From contig UCFC01000024.1 in assembly GCA_900471515.1 (NCBI GenBank), forward strand, positions 186,001-250,000: a DNA stretch of 64,000 nt, in the 5' to 3' direction. Shown piece by piece: positions 44,986 through 53,781 of this stretch (position 1 is the stretch's first letter; each line of letters begins with the position of its first letter). The stretch is from Hyphomicrobiales bacterium (GTDB taxonomy: Bacteria > Pseudomonadota > Alphaproteobacteria > Rhizobiales > Rhizobiaceae). Under the pieces are notes generated by a model. That model had not been told where the DNA came from and did no database searches. It saw nothing but the letters and a program-made list of their open reading frames with translations. The translations under genes and the position numbers were made by a program.

Positions 44986-47900
44986 ATGTCGAAGGGCATT
45001 ATCGCAAACTCAGTGATGAATGCGGCAGCGGGCATGTTGCTTCTGATAACGGGGTTCGTGTCCTCGATCATAACCGCGCGCCTGCTCGGACCTGAGGCCA
45101 ACGGTATCGTCGCCTTCTCGCTCTGGCTCGTCGTCACCGGCGCCTCGATTGCCGAACTCGGCTCCAGCATCACGCTTCTGAAGACGCTACCGCAGCTCTC
45201 GGCGCAGGGCTACAGCCTCGATCAGCGGAGGGGCTTCGCCTCGATCCTGGTCACGTTCATGGTCTGCTCCACGCTGGTCTTGCTTGGGCTTTATGCCCTG
45301 TTCTTCCTGACATCGGAGGAAATGCACTGGGCCGATACCGCCCCCTCGGTGGCGCTTGTGACGGGCGTCCTCTTCTTCATTCAGGCAATCGGCTCTTTCG
45401 TCAAGTTCTACCTCATCGGTGAAAAGCGGCTCGGCACTTTCTTCCAGCTGACGCTGATCGTCTCGGTTTTCCAGCTTGCGGGCGTGGCCGTCGGTGCGGT
45501 CTTCTACGGGGTCGAGGGTGTGCTCGTCGGTTATGCGCTCGGCCAGCTCGTGCTTTTCGTCGCCACGCTGCCCATTCTCCTTGCCCGGCGCGATCGTTGC
45601 GGCGTTTCCCTCAAATACCTGGCCTCGTCTTCGGTAATCCTGTCGATGCAATTCATCATCGATTCGATCTTCCTCAACCGTATCGAGCTGCTTTTTCTGC
45701 AGCAGTTCTGGTCCGTGGAAATGGTCGGCTTCTATGCCGCGGGCCTGTCGATTGCCAATATCGCGCTGCAGCTTCCGATCCAGATGAGCGGCAGCCTGCT
45801 GCCCTATTATTCGGAACGGCGGCATACCAGCGCCGATCTGAAATTCCCGGTCGAAGCCTTTGCCGCCGTCATCCGCAGCATGGCCTATATCGTGCTGCCC
45901 ATGAGCCTCGGCCTTGCGGCGATCTCCGGCCAACTGGTGCATGTGGTCTTCGGCGAAGCTTTCGACCGAAGCGGCGGCGTTGTCGCCCTGCTTGCGCTCG
46001 TCGCACCGGCCTATACGTTCATGCAGGTTCTCAGCCTATACCTGCTTTCCATCGAGAAGGCCAATGTGCGGTTGAAAATCAGTGTGATAGGTGGCCTCCT
46101 GATGGTAGTGGGTTGTTTACTCATCGTACCTAGTCTGGCTGCCGAGGGTGCCGCGCTCGTGCGCATAGCCGTATTTGTTGCGATGTCGGTAATGATGGTC
46201 AGACAAACGGGCTTCGGAACTCAGCTTTCCGGCCTATATCTCAGCCTTGCGAAGATTTTTGTCGCCGCTCTATTCTGCGCTTGCGGCGCTATTGCTGCGC
46301 TCGAGCTTGCGCAGGGGCCGATCGGTCTTGTCGCGGCGATCGTCGCCGGCACGTTCGCCTATTTTGCTGCGCTGAAAGTCCTTCGTGCCGTTCCGGCCGA
46401 AGACATCCACGTGCTGCGCTCGATCCTCGACAAGATGCCCGCGCTGTTGCAGGGACCGGCAAGGCGCGCGGTCAATTTCATCACCCCGTCGCCAGAAGGG
46501 GAAGAGAAGAAGCCGCTCAACGAAGAATTCTCGCGCGAGCCCGCAGAAGGCGCCGGCCGCGCGGCCGCTCTTCCTGTTGTCTTCGACGGGACGATCGGCC
46601 TCTTCATGCCGGAAAAGGCTGGCGTGGCGAAACGTTCGGCTGCCGTTCTCTTCGTCAGCCCCTGGGGTTTCGAGGAAATGTGCACACGGAAATTCTATCG
46701 TGTGGCAGCCGAGCATTTTTCCGACATTGGCGTGCCGAGCCTGCGTTTCGACTATACGGGCACGGGTGACGCGCTCGATTTCGGCGACGAGACACCCAGC
46801 CTTGCAATCTGGAAGAATTGCATTGGCGCGGCCGCCGCGCGGCTGAAGGCGCTCAGCGGTTGCTCGCAGGTCATTCTTGTCGGCCAGGGTCTCGGCGGCA
46901 CGCTTGCCCACCTGACCGGCCATGAGATCGAGGGCGTCGACAGCATCGTTCTGCTCGCGCCGGTTCTGAGCGGCAGAGGCCATCTGCGCGAAATCAACAT
47001 GTGGTCGCGGATCATCCATGCCGACCTCGGTCTCGGCAAGGAGCATGCGCCGAGCGCCCAGGTCCAGATCGCGGGCCTGACCCTGCCGGACACGATCGCA
47101 GCGGAAATCGGCAAGCTCAACATCAGCTCGCCGCAGGGCCTGGGAGCGCCGAACTACCTCATCCTCGAACGCCCGGTTCGGGCCGACGACACGGCCTTCG
47201 CCGATGCCCTGAAGGCGCTTGGCGGCAATGTCGAGCAGCGCGTCTTCGAAGGTTACGACGAGCTGGTCACCAACCCGCTCTTTGCCAAGACGCCGATGGC
47301 GGTCGTCAAATTGCTCAGCGAATGGCTCGTCGAAACGACGACGCTTGCAGCGTCTGCCGGGCACTCGGCCCAGGCGATCGAAAACCCGCCGCTCGTCGGT
47401 GACGGCTTTGAGGAAATCCCCGTTCGTTTCGGCGCTTTCCAGCATCTCATCGGTGTCGTCAGCCGGCCTCGGGGCGAGATCAAGGGCAATGCCGTGCTCT
47501 TCATGTCGACGGCCTATGACCGGCATGCCGGTTGGGGTCGCACGACCGTCGATATGGCGCGTGAGCTTGCGCGTCAGGGCGTCGTTTCCCTGCGTTTCGA
47601 TTCCGCCAATGTCGGCGACAGCGTTCCGCGCCCGGATGCGCCCGAACAAGTTCTCTATTCCGCGACGCAGACGGAAGATGCGCTCGCCTCGCTCGATCTC
47701 CTGGAAAGCTTCGTGGCCGGACCGATCATGGTTGCGGGCCGCTGCAGCGGCGGTTATGTGGCGCTGCGCGCAGGCATCGAGGATGAGCGGCTGAAGGCGA
47801 TCGTTTCCATCAATCCCTTCGTCTACTACTGGGACCCCGAGATGCCGGTGCGGCGCGAGCATGTCGTCTCCGTCCCGCGAAGCGTCGACGATTACGGCCA

Positions 47901-48294
47901 GCGGATGATGCGGCTCGACACGGTCAAGCGGCTGTTCCGTGGCGAGGTCGATGTGATCGCAGCCCTGCAGAATATCTTCATTGCAGTCGGGCGCCGGCTG
48001 TCGCCGCGTATTGCGCCGCTCGTCGAGCTTATCCCGGGCCGCCGCCACGTCGCACGCCAGGTGCGCCAGTCTTTCGCGGTGCTCGGCAGACGCAAGGTGC
48101 CGCTGACGCTGATCTACAGCGAAGGCGATGTCGGCCTCGACCACATGTACTTCCATTTCGGTCCACGCGGTCACAAGTTTGCCCGGCATCCGAATGTGCG
48201 GCTGGTGATGCTGCAGGACGCCGATCACAACCTGACGCCGCCGGAATCGCGCAAGCTGGTGCTGGACGAGATCGTCCGGCTGGCGAAGGCCTGA
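44986..48294 (+). CDS. Polysaccharide flippase fused to tandem alpha/beta-hydrolase domains
   Basis: A 1102-residue fusion. Residues 1 to about 485 are a Wzx/MATE-like oligosaccharide flippase with about 14 helices (NSVMNAAAGMLLLITGFV ... ARLLGPEANGIVAF). After a charged linker come two alpha/beta-hydrolase domains, about 525-790 and 810-1102. Both have the LRFDYTGTGDA / LRFDSANVGDS strand-loop. The first nucleophile elbow reads GQGLG, with Gly instead of Ser; the second reads GRCSG, with Cys at the nucleophile position. The second domain keeps DADHN for the catalytic His. ATG 44986 is the best start; others at 44947 and 44962 lack ribosome-binding sites. Confidence 0.88.
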   Translation: MSKGIIANSVMNAAAGMLLLITGFVSSIITARLLGPEANGIVAFSLWLVVTGASIAELGSSITLLKTLPQLSAQGYSLDQRRGFASILVTFMVCSTLVLLGLYALFFLTSEEMHWADTAPSVALVTGVLFFIQAIGSFVKFYLIGEKRLGTFFQLTLIVSVFQLAGVAVGAVFYGVEGVLVGYALGQLVLFVATLPILLARRDRCGVSLKYLASSSVILSMQFIIDSIFLNRIELLFLQQFWSVEMVGFYAAGLSIANIALQLPIQMSGSLLPYYSERRHTSADLKFPVEAFAAVIRSMAYIVLPMSLGLAAISGQLVHVVFGEAFDRSGGVVALLALVAPAYTFMQVLSLYLLSIEKANVRLKISVIGGLLMVVGCLLIVPSLAAEGAALVRIAVFVAMSVMMVRQTGFGTQLSGLYLSLAKIFVAALFCACGAIAALELAQGPIGLVAAIVAGTFAYFAALKVLRAVPAEDIHVLRSILDKMPALLQGPARRAVNFITPSPEGEEKKPLNEEFSREPAEGAGRAAALPVVFDGTIGLFMPEKAGVAKRSAAVLFVSPWGFEEMCTRKFYRVAAEHFSDIGVPSLRFDYTGTGDALDFGDETPSLAIWKNCIGAAAARLKALSGCSQVILVGQGLGGTLAHLTGHEIEGVDSIVLLAPVLSGRGHLREINMWSRIIHADLGLGKEHAPSAQVQIAGLTLPDTIAAEIGKLNISSPQGLGAPNYLILERPVRADDTAFADALKALGGNVEQRVFEGYDELVTNPLFAKTPMAVVKLLSEWLVETTTLAASAGHSAQAIENPPLVGDGFEEIPVRFGAFQHLIGVVSRPRGEIKGNAVLFMSTAYDRHAGWGRTTVDMARELARQGVVSLRFDSANVGDSVPRPDAPEQVLYSATQTEDALASLDLLESFVAGPIMVAGRCSGGYVALRAGIEDERLKAIVSINPFVYYWDPEMPVRREHVVSVPRSVDDYGQRMMRLDTVKRLFRGEVDVIAALQNIFIAVGRRLSPRIAPLVELIPGRRHVARQVRQSFAVLGRRKVPLTLIYSEGDVGLDHMYFHFGPRGHKFARHPNVRLVMLQDADHNLTPPESRKLVLDEIVRLAKA

Positions 48295-48407
48295 GATTTC
48301 CTGATCTTCCGGATCACGCCGGCAGACCTGCCGTGCGCCCTGCGTCTGGAATCCCATGAAAAGACGGAGATGGAGCGCTTCCGTGGCTTGACGAAAGCGG
48401 AACTGTT

Positions 48408-49574
48408 CTAGGCGATGATCCCGATTGACCGATAAAGGTCGATATAGCGCTCTGCGACCGCATCCCAGGAATAGGCGTTTGCGGCTTCCATGAGGCTCCT
48501 GCGCAGGGCCAGACCCTCGGCGGCAACCTTCTGATAGGCTTCTTCGATCGCGCTCGCGGCTGCGTCCGGTCGCGTGAAGTCGGCAAGGACGATCGCCTCA
48601 TGCCTTCCCGCCAACGACCGATAGGCGTCGTTGGCATTCAGGACCGGCAGCAGGCCGGCACTCATCGCTTCCAGCGCGACGAGGCCGAAACCTTCATATT
48701 CCGAGGCGGAAGCAAAGAGAGACGCCCTGGCAATGATGTCGCGGATCGCCTGGTTGTCGGGCGAGATGGCGAGCGTGACGGCGTCCTGCAGCGACCGTTC
48801 GGCGATTTCACGCCTGAGATCGGCGGCATTGAGATCGGATTCGGCGCCGACGATATCGAGATGCCAGCCGGGATGGCGTTTGACGAGCACGGCTGCGGCA
48901 TCCAGCAGGTGATCGAGCCGCTTGTTCACGGAGAAGCGCCCGATCGTGACGATGCGCCTTTCGGGCTGGCGCGAGGCAACGTCGGCAAACTTGCCGATGT
49001 CGGCGCCATTTTCGATGGTAATGCCGTCAGGAACGATCCGGATGAACTGGTTGAGGTCGGACGCGCTGCAGCAGACGACCTGCCGATAGGCCATTGCCGA
49101 GAGCCGCGTCAGCGTCGTGAACCAGACCTTCTTGATGACAAGGTATTTCTTCGTGTGAAAGAAGCCGCCATGGGTGGTCACGACCATCGGCTTGCGGTGC
49201 AGGAAGCTGCCCCAGGCAAGTGCGTCGAAAAAGAAGTCTATGGCATGAACATGGATGAGGTCGGCATCGCCGATATGGCGAAAGACCTGCGGCGCCAGCG
49301 GATAGCGGCTGCTGCCGGACCAGGGGATACGGACGACGTCGATGCCGTCAATCGTTTCGCGTGCCGGAAGCCTGTTTTCCGGAGCCACGAAAAGAGAATC
49401 GAGCGTGACGACGCGAACGCGAAATCCGCGTTTCAACGTCTGGCGCGCGAGATTGGCGACCACATCCTCCATCCCGCCGCGGTTCGGCAGGAATTGCCGG
49501 ACGACATGCACGATGAGGGGGGCAGCTTTTGGCTGCGCCCTGTTTTGAAGGGTCTCTATCATGGAGACGGACAT
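48408..49574 (-). CDS. Glycosyltransferase family 4 protein
   Basis: A 388-residue GT-B enzyme. The N-terminal GT4 acceptor domain shows VVRQFLPNRGGMEDVVANLAR and DADLIHVHAIDFFFDA; the donor domain has VTIGRFSVNKRLDHLLDAAAVL and SASEYEGFGLVALEAMSAG with the conserved Glu pair. AGGTGGG precedes the ATG at 49574. It converges on the flippase-hydrolase gene with a 113-bp gap, and so belongs to the same polysaccharide neighbourhood but is transcribed separately. Confidence 0.92.
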   Translation of the reverse strand: MSVSMIETLQNRAQPKAAPLIVHVVRQFLPNRGGMEDVVANLARQTLKRGFRVRVVTLDSLFVAPENRLPARETIDGIDVVRIPWSGSSRYPLAPQVFRHIGDADLIHVHAIDFFFDALAWGSFLHRKPMVVTTHGGFFHTKKYLVIKKVWFTTLTRLSAMAYRQVVCCSASDLNQFIRIVPDGITIENGADIGKFADVASRQPERRIVTIGRFSVNKRLDHLLDAAAVLVKRHPGWHLDIVGAESDLNAADLRREIAERSLQDAVTLAISPDNQAIRDIIARASLFASASEYEGFGLVALEAMSAGLLPVLNANDAYRSLAGRHEAIVLADFTRPDAAASAIEEAYQKVAAEGLALRRSLMEAANAYSWDAVAERYIDLYRSIGIIA

Positions 49575-49677
49575 TTCCCACCTGTTTTTTGTGGGAATTA
49601 TCAGCCATGACCGTGCTTAAGGCGCAGTTTATAAGGGCGTTTCGGGGCCGGGTTTATTAGCAAAAGGGTTAACCGGT

Positions 49678-49914
49678 TCAGAACGCCTTGAAGGTCAATG
49701 TCGTCAGGGAACGAACGATGCCGGGGATGTTGGCGATGTTGTCGTTGATGAACTTGCCGATATCCTGGCCCTCTTCGATGTAGACCTTGAGCAGCAGGTC
49801 GTAATTGCCTGATGTCGAGTAGAGCTCCGAGACCAGTTCGGTCTTGTAGATGGCGTCGGCAACTTCGTAGGTCTTGCCCGGGGCGCACTGGAGCTGGACG
49901 AAGATCGGCTTCAT
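49678..49914 (-). CDS. Stand-alone Lrp/AsnC ligand-binding (RAM) domain protein
   Basis: A 78-residue protein that is only the alpha-beta sandwich effector domain of Lrp/AsnC regulators (MKPIFVQLQCAPGKTYEVAD ... SGNYDLLLKVYIEEGQDIGKF ... IVRSLTTLTF), with no DNA-binding helix-turn-helix. Such proteins form oligomers that bind amino acids and may modulate full-length Lrp proteins. The ATG at 49914 has AGGAA upstream. It lies 70 bp downstream of the LysR gene on the same strand and next to lysine catabolic genes, so an amino-acid sensing role is plausible. Confidence 0.9.
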   Translation of the reverse strand: MKPIFVQLQCAPGKTYEVADAIYKTELVSELYSTSGNYDLLLKVYIEEGQDIGKFINDNIANIPGIVRSLTTLTFKAF

Positions 49915-49984
49915 GGGAATTTCCTGCATCGAATTCTGATGGCGCGCATAATGGTCGAAACCGCCGCCGCGATGCAAGCCTTCC

Positions 49985-50893
49985 TTACGTTTCAGAACCC
50001 GAATGGGCCTCTGTGACGATCCAGTCGCGGAAGGCGGCAAGCGGGGCGTAGTCGGCGCGTTCCGGCGGAAAGGCGAGATAGTAGCGCTCGCGGCTTTCCG
50101 TCTCCCTGTCGATGGCGGCCACGAGATCGCCGCGCTTGAGTTCCTCCTGCATGAGGAAAGTCGGCAGCAGGGCAATGCCAAGGCCGGCGATCGCCGCCTG
50201 CGCTGCCGTGGCAAACTGGTCGAACAGCATGCCGTGTACGCTTTCGAAGGCGACGCCATTGTCGGCAAACCAGCGTTCCCAGGCGTCGGGGCGGGTCGTC
50301 AGATGCAGGAGCGGCACCGTCAGCAGGTCTTCCGGCCGGGAGATCGCATTGCGCTTCAGGAAATCCGGGCTGCAGGCGGGCAGCGTGCGTTCCGACATCA
50401 GGAAGGCGAGTTCCGCACCCGGCCAGTGGGGATGGCCGAAATGGATGGCGGCATCGATGGAATCGAGGCGGAAATCGAAGGAGGACAGCCGGGTGACGAG
50501 ATTGATCGTCACACCCGGATTGGCGGAAAGGAAGCGGCCGAGGCGCGGCGCCAGCCAGCGCGTACCGAAGGTCGGCAGAATGGCCAGGTTCAGCGTGCCG
50601 CCGTGCGGGTTGGCGCGCAGGTTAAGCGAAGCGCTGGAGATGCGCCGCAGCGCCTCGCGGATTTCCCGCGCATAGGCATCGCCGGCAAGGGTAAGCCGCA
50701 CCGTCTGGCGCTCGCGCAGGAAAAGTTCGACGCCGAGCTGCTCCTCCAGTGCCTTGATCTGGCGGCTGACGGCGCTCTGCGTCAGGTCGAGTTCTCGCGC
50801 GGCTGCGGTTACGCTGCCGTTGCGGGCGACCGCCTCGAAGGCGGCCAGATGGGACGTCGACGGCAAAAAGCGCCTGGGTGCAAGCATAATCAT
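49985..50893 (-). CDS. LysR family regulator of the lysine/pipecolate cluster
   Basis: A 302-residue LysR protein. The N-terminal helix-turn-helix is FEAVARNGSVTAAARELDLTQSAVSRQIKALEEQLG (about 19-54), followed by the periplasmic-binding-like effector domain. It is divergent from hglS with a 103-bp gap containing a T-N11-A type site, the normal setting for activation of the divergent genes by a pathway intermediate. In Pseudomonas putida a LysR gene lies in the same position among amaA, amaB and hglS. Confidence 0.9.
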   Translation of the reverse strand: MIMLAPRRFLPSTSHLAAFEAVARNGSVTAAARELDLTQSAVSRQIKALEEQLGVELFLRERQTVRLTLAGDAYAREIREALRRISSASLNLRANPHGGTLNLAILPTFGTRWLAPRLGRFLSANPGVTINLVTRLSSFDFRLDSIDAAIHFGHPHWPGAELAFLMSERTLPACSPDFLKRNAISRPEDLLTVPLLHLTTRPDAWERWFADNGVAFESVHGMLFDQFATAAQAAIAGLGIALLPTFLMQEELKRGDLVAAIDRETESRERYYLAFPPERADYAPLAAFRDWIVTEAHSGSET

Positions 50894-50906
50894 TCCATAT
50901 CAGAAT
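50892..50906. promoter_or_regulatory. LysR-type binding site candidate
   Basis: ATTC and GAAT flank 7 bp and satisfy the T-N11-A rule for LysR regulators. It overlaps the lysR start and lies 91 bp before hglS. Related GGAATGAA sequence at 50974-50981 could be a second half-site. Confidence 0.4.
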
Positions 50907-50996
50907 GAACTATTTCCGAAACGTCGATATTCATGGGATGAGCGCGCTTGTAAAGAACTTCATCCTGCAAAATTGGAATGAACGCGGAGTTCCCCC

Positions 50997-52403
50997 ATGC
51001 CCGGCGCTTTCGTCTCGACCGACCGCATCCGTTCGCTCTTCACGGAAGCCATGTCGCAGATGTACCGGACGGAAGTGCCGCAATACGGAACGCTGATCGA
51101 GCTTGTGGGGGAGGTCAACGCCGAAGTCCTCGCGAAAGACCAGGAACTCAGCGAGCGACTTCGGCGTGCAGGCGAACTCGAGCGCATCGATGTCGAGCGC
51201 CATGGCGCAATCCGTCTTGGAACGGCCGCAGAGCTTTTCACTATCCGCCGCCTCTTTGCCGTGATGGGCATGCGGCCGGTCGGCTATTACGACCTCTCGG
51301 TGGCCGGCGTCCCCGTGCATTCCACCTGCTTCAGGCCGGTCGAGGAAGCGGCGCTGAACGTCAATCCGTTCCGTGTCTTCACCTCGCTTCTGCGGCTGGA
51401 GCTGATCGAGGATCAGGCGTTGCGGGCAGAAGCCGCGGCCATTCTCGGCAAGCGGCAGATCTACACGCCGCGCGCCATCGCCCTCATCGAGCAGTATGAG
51501 AAGGCCGGCGGGCTGACGGAGGCGGAGGCGACGGAATTCGTCGCCGAGGCACTGGAAACCTTCCGCTGGCATGGTGCGGCGACCGTTAGCGCCGAGACTT
51601 ACAAACGCCTGCATGATGCGCATCGCCTCATCGCCGATGTCGTCAGCTTCAAAGGGCCGCATATCAACCACCTGACGCCCCGCACGCTCGATATCGACGA
51701 GGTGCAGCGGCGCATGCCGGAACGCGGCATTACGCCCAAGGCCGTCATCGAAGGCCCGCCGCGGCGCAATTGCGATATCCTGCTGCGGCAGACGAGCTTC
51801 AAGGCTCTGGAAGAGCCGATCGCTTTTTCCGGCGCGACCGGGACAACATCAGGCACGCATACCGCCCGTTTCGGCGAAATCGAACAACGTGGCGTGGCAC
51901 TGACGGCCAGGGGCCGGGCGCTCTACGACCAGTTGCTTGCCTCGGTGCGCGGCGAAGTGCAGGTCGGCGCATCCGGTGCCAAGGCCGGCGATTACGATGC
52001 CGAGCTTGCCGAACGGTTCAAGGCGCTGCCGGACAGCTGGGGGGACCTCAGGCGCGAAGGGCTTGCCTTCTTCCGCTATTCGGCCACGCCCCAAGGCATC
52101 GCAGCAAAGGGGCAGCTGCCATCCGATCCGGACGTCCTGATTGCCAGGGGTTATCTGCGTTTCGATCCTATCGTCTACGAGGATTTCCTGCCGGTCAGCG
52201 CGGCCGGTATCTTCCAGTCGAATCTCGGCACGGACCAGCAGCAGAATTACGCGACGCGCTCCAACCGCGCCGCCTTCGAGGCAGCGCTTGGGGCCGACGT
52301 GCAGGACGAACTCGCGCTCTATGGCGCGCTGCAAGCCGCCTCGCTTGAAACGGCGATGGAAGAGCTTGGCCTTTCCGGCCCGAAGCTGAAGACCGTGGCC
52401 TGA
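50997..52403 (+). CDS. hglS: 2-oxoadipate dioxygenase/decarboxylase (DUF1338, HglS)
   Basis: A non-haem Fe(II) enzyme that turns 2-oxoadipate into D-2-hydroxyglutarate in lysine catabolism. The 468-residue VOC-fold protein has candidate metal ligands His69 (ERHGAIRLGT, with substrate-binding Arg73), His225 (GPHINHLTPR) and Glu294 (ARFGEIEQRG), matching the pattern of the characterised Pseudomonas enzyme. The gene leads an operon with an FAD oxidase and amaB, the other steps from pipecolate to 2-aminoadipate. The aminotransferase that makes 2-oxoadipate is not in the window. Confidence 0.92.
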   Translation: MPGAFVSTDRIRSLFTEAMSQMYRTEVPQYGTLIELVGEVNAEVLAKDQELSERLRRAGELERIDVERHGAIRLGTAAELFTIRRLFAVMGMRPVGYYDLSVAGVPVHSTCFRPVEEAALNVNPFRVFTSLLRLELIEDQALRAEAAAILGKRQIYTPRAIALIEQYEKAGGLTEAEATEFVAEALETFRWHGAATVSAETYKRLHDAHRLIADVVSFKGPHINHLTPRTLDIDEVQRRMPERGITPKAVIEGPPRRNCDILLRQTSFKALEEPIAFSGATGTTSGTHTARFGEIEQRGVALTARGRALYDQLLASVRGEVQVGASGAKAGDYDAELAERFKALPDSWGDLRREGLAFFRYSATPQGIAAKGQLPSDPDVLIARGYLRFDPIVYEDFLPVSAAGIFQSNLGTDQQQNYATRSNRAAFEAALGADVQDELALYGALQAASLETAMEELGLSGPKLKTVA

Positions 52404-52472
52404 TATTTGGCCGCTTCCGCCGGTGCGGGAGCGGCGTTAGAGTGCCGAATTCGATCCTGACTGGACTGTCCG

Positions 52473-53756
52473 ATGCTCAATGATCCGCGCTCCCACGGCC
52501 TGTGGGAAAAGACCGCTCCTCAGCCGCCGCGTACATCCGCGCTGGAAGGCGTTGCAGAGGCCGATGTCGTCATCGTCGGCGGTGGCTATACCGGCCTTTC
52601 CTCGGGGCTGCACCTGGCGCAGGCCGGATCGCGGGTCGTGCTGCTCGAAGCCAAGGAAATCGGCTTCGGCGGAGCCGGTCGCAATGTCGGCCTCATCAAT
52701 GCCGGCATGTGGGTCATGCCCGACGATTTGCCGGGTGTTCTTGGTCCTGTTTATGGCGAACGACTGCTCGACCTGCTCGGCAACGCGCCACGGCTGGTGA
52801 TGGACCTGATCGAAAAGCACGGTATCGCCTGCGAGCTGGAGAAGCAGGGCACGCTGCATTGCGCGGTTGGCGCCGATGGGCTGAAGGAAGTCGAGGAGCG
52901 TTACAAGCAGTGGTCGGCGCGGGGCGCGCCGGTCACGCTTCTGGATGCGAACGAGACGGCAAAGCGTATCGGCACGAATGCCTATGCCGGGTCGCTGCTC
53001 GACATGCGGGCCGGCACGCTGCAGCCGCTGGCCTATGCGCGCGGGCTTGCCCATGCCGCGCAGAAGGCGGGCGTCGTGCTGCACACCGCAAGCCCCGTCA
53101 TTGCAACCGAGCGGCAAGGCAGCCGCTGGGTGGTGAAGACGGCGCGCGGACAGGTGAGCGCCGACTGGATTGTCGTGGCGACCGATGCCTACAGCACCGG
53201 CCCCTGGGAGCTGGTGCGCAACGAACAGGTATTCCTGCCCTATTTCAACTTCGCCACCGTGCCGCTCGGCCACAATCTGCGCCGGTCGATCCTGCCCAAT
53301 CGCGAAGGCGTGTGGGACACGAAGGAAATCCTTTCCTCCTTCCGCATGGATCAGGCGGGCCGGCTCGTCTTCGGCAGTGTCGGGGCGCTGCGCAATACCG
53401 GCCTTTCCGTGCACAAGGGCTGGGCCAAACGCGCGCTGAAGCGGCTCTTTCCCGAGATCGGCGATGTCGATTTCGAATGCGAGTGGTACGGGCAGATCGG
53501 CATGACCGACAATGCCCTGCCGCGCTTCCACAAATTCGCGCCCAACGTCATCGGGTTTTCGGGCTATAATGGCCGCGGGATCGCGCCCGGCACGGTATTC
53601 GGCCGCACTTTGGCGCAGCATATTCTTGGCCACATGGCCGAGGCGGATCTGCCCTTGCCGCTGACCGACCCCCGTGAGCCGAGCTTCCGCGGGCTTAAGG
53701 AATTGTGGTACGAAGCCGGCGCTCAGGTCGCCCATTTCGCCGATGCCCGTTTCTGA
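52473..53756 (+). CDS. FAD-dependent oxidoreductase, probable L-pipecolate oxidase
   Basis: A 427-residue DAO-family flavoprotein. The dinucleotide motif GGGYTG is at 36-41 (VVIVGGGYTGLSSGLHLA), a second FAD contact is AGRNVGLINAGMW, and the C-terminal motif is FSGYNGRGIAPGTVFGR. Between hglS and amaB, the expected role is oxidation of L-pipecolate to piperideine-6-carboxylate, as for AmaA. Other amino acid substrates such as N-methylated or gamma-glutamylated compounds cannot be excluded from sequence alone. A gap of 69 bp separates it from hglS. Confidence 0.85.
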   Translation: MLNDPRSHGLWEKTAPQPPRTSALEGVAEADVVIVGGGYTGLSSGLHLAQAGSRVVLLEAKEIGFGGAGRNVGLINAGMWVMPDDLPGVLGPVYGERLLDLLGNAPRLVMDLIEKHGIACELEKQGTLHCAVGADGLKEVEERYKQWSARGAPVTLLDANETAKRIGTNAYAGSLLDMRAGTLQPLAYARGLAHAAQKAGVVLHTASPVIATERQGSRWVVKTARGQVSADWIVVATDAYSTGPWELVRNEQVFLPYFNFATVPLGHNLRRSILPNREGVWDTKEILSSFRMDQAGRLVFGSVGALRNTGLSVHKGWAKRALKRLFPEIGDVDFECEWYGQIGMTDNALPRFHKFAPNVIGFSGYNGRGIAPGTVFGRTLAQHILGHMAEADLPLPLTDPREPSFRGLKELWYEAGAQVAHFADARF

Positions 53757-53781
53757 GAACAACAAGACTGGAACCAAGACA

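Noticed and set aside
46270-48357. 695-codon minus-strand frame opposite the hydrolase domains
   Set aside because: Antisense shadow; the plus-strand reading has coherent flippase and hydrolase motifs throughout.
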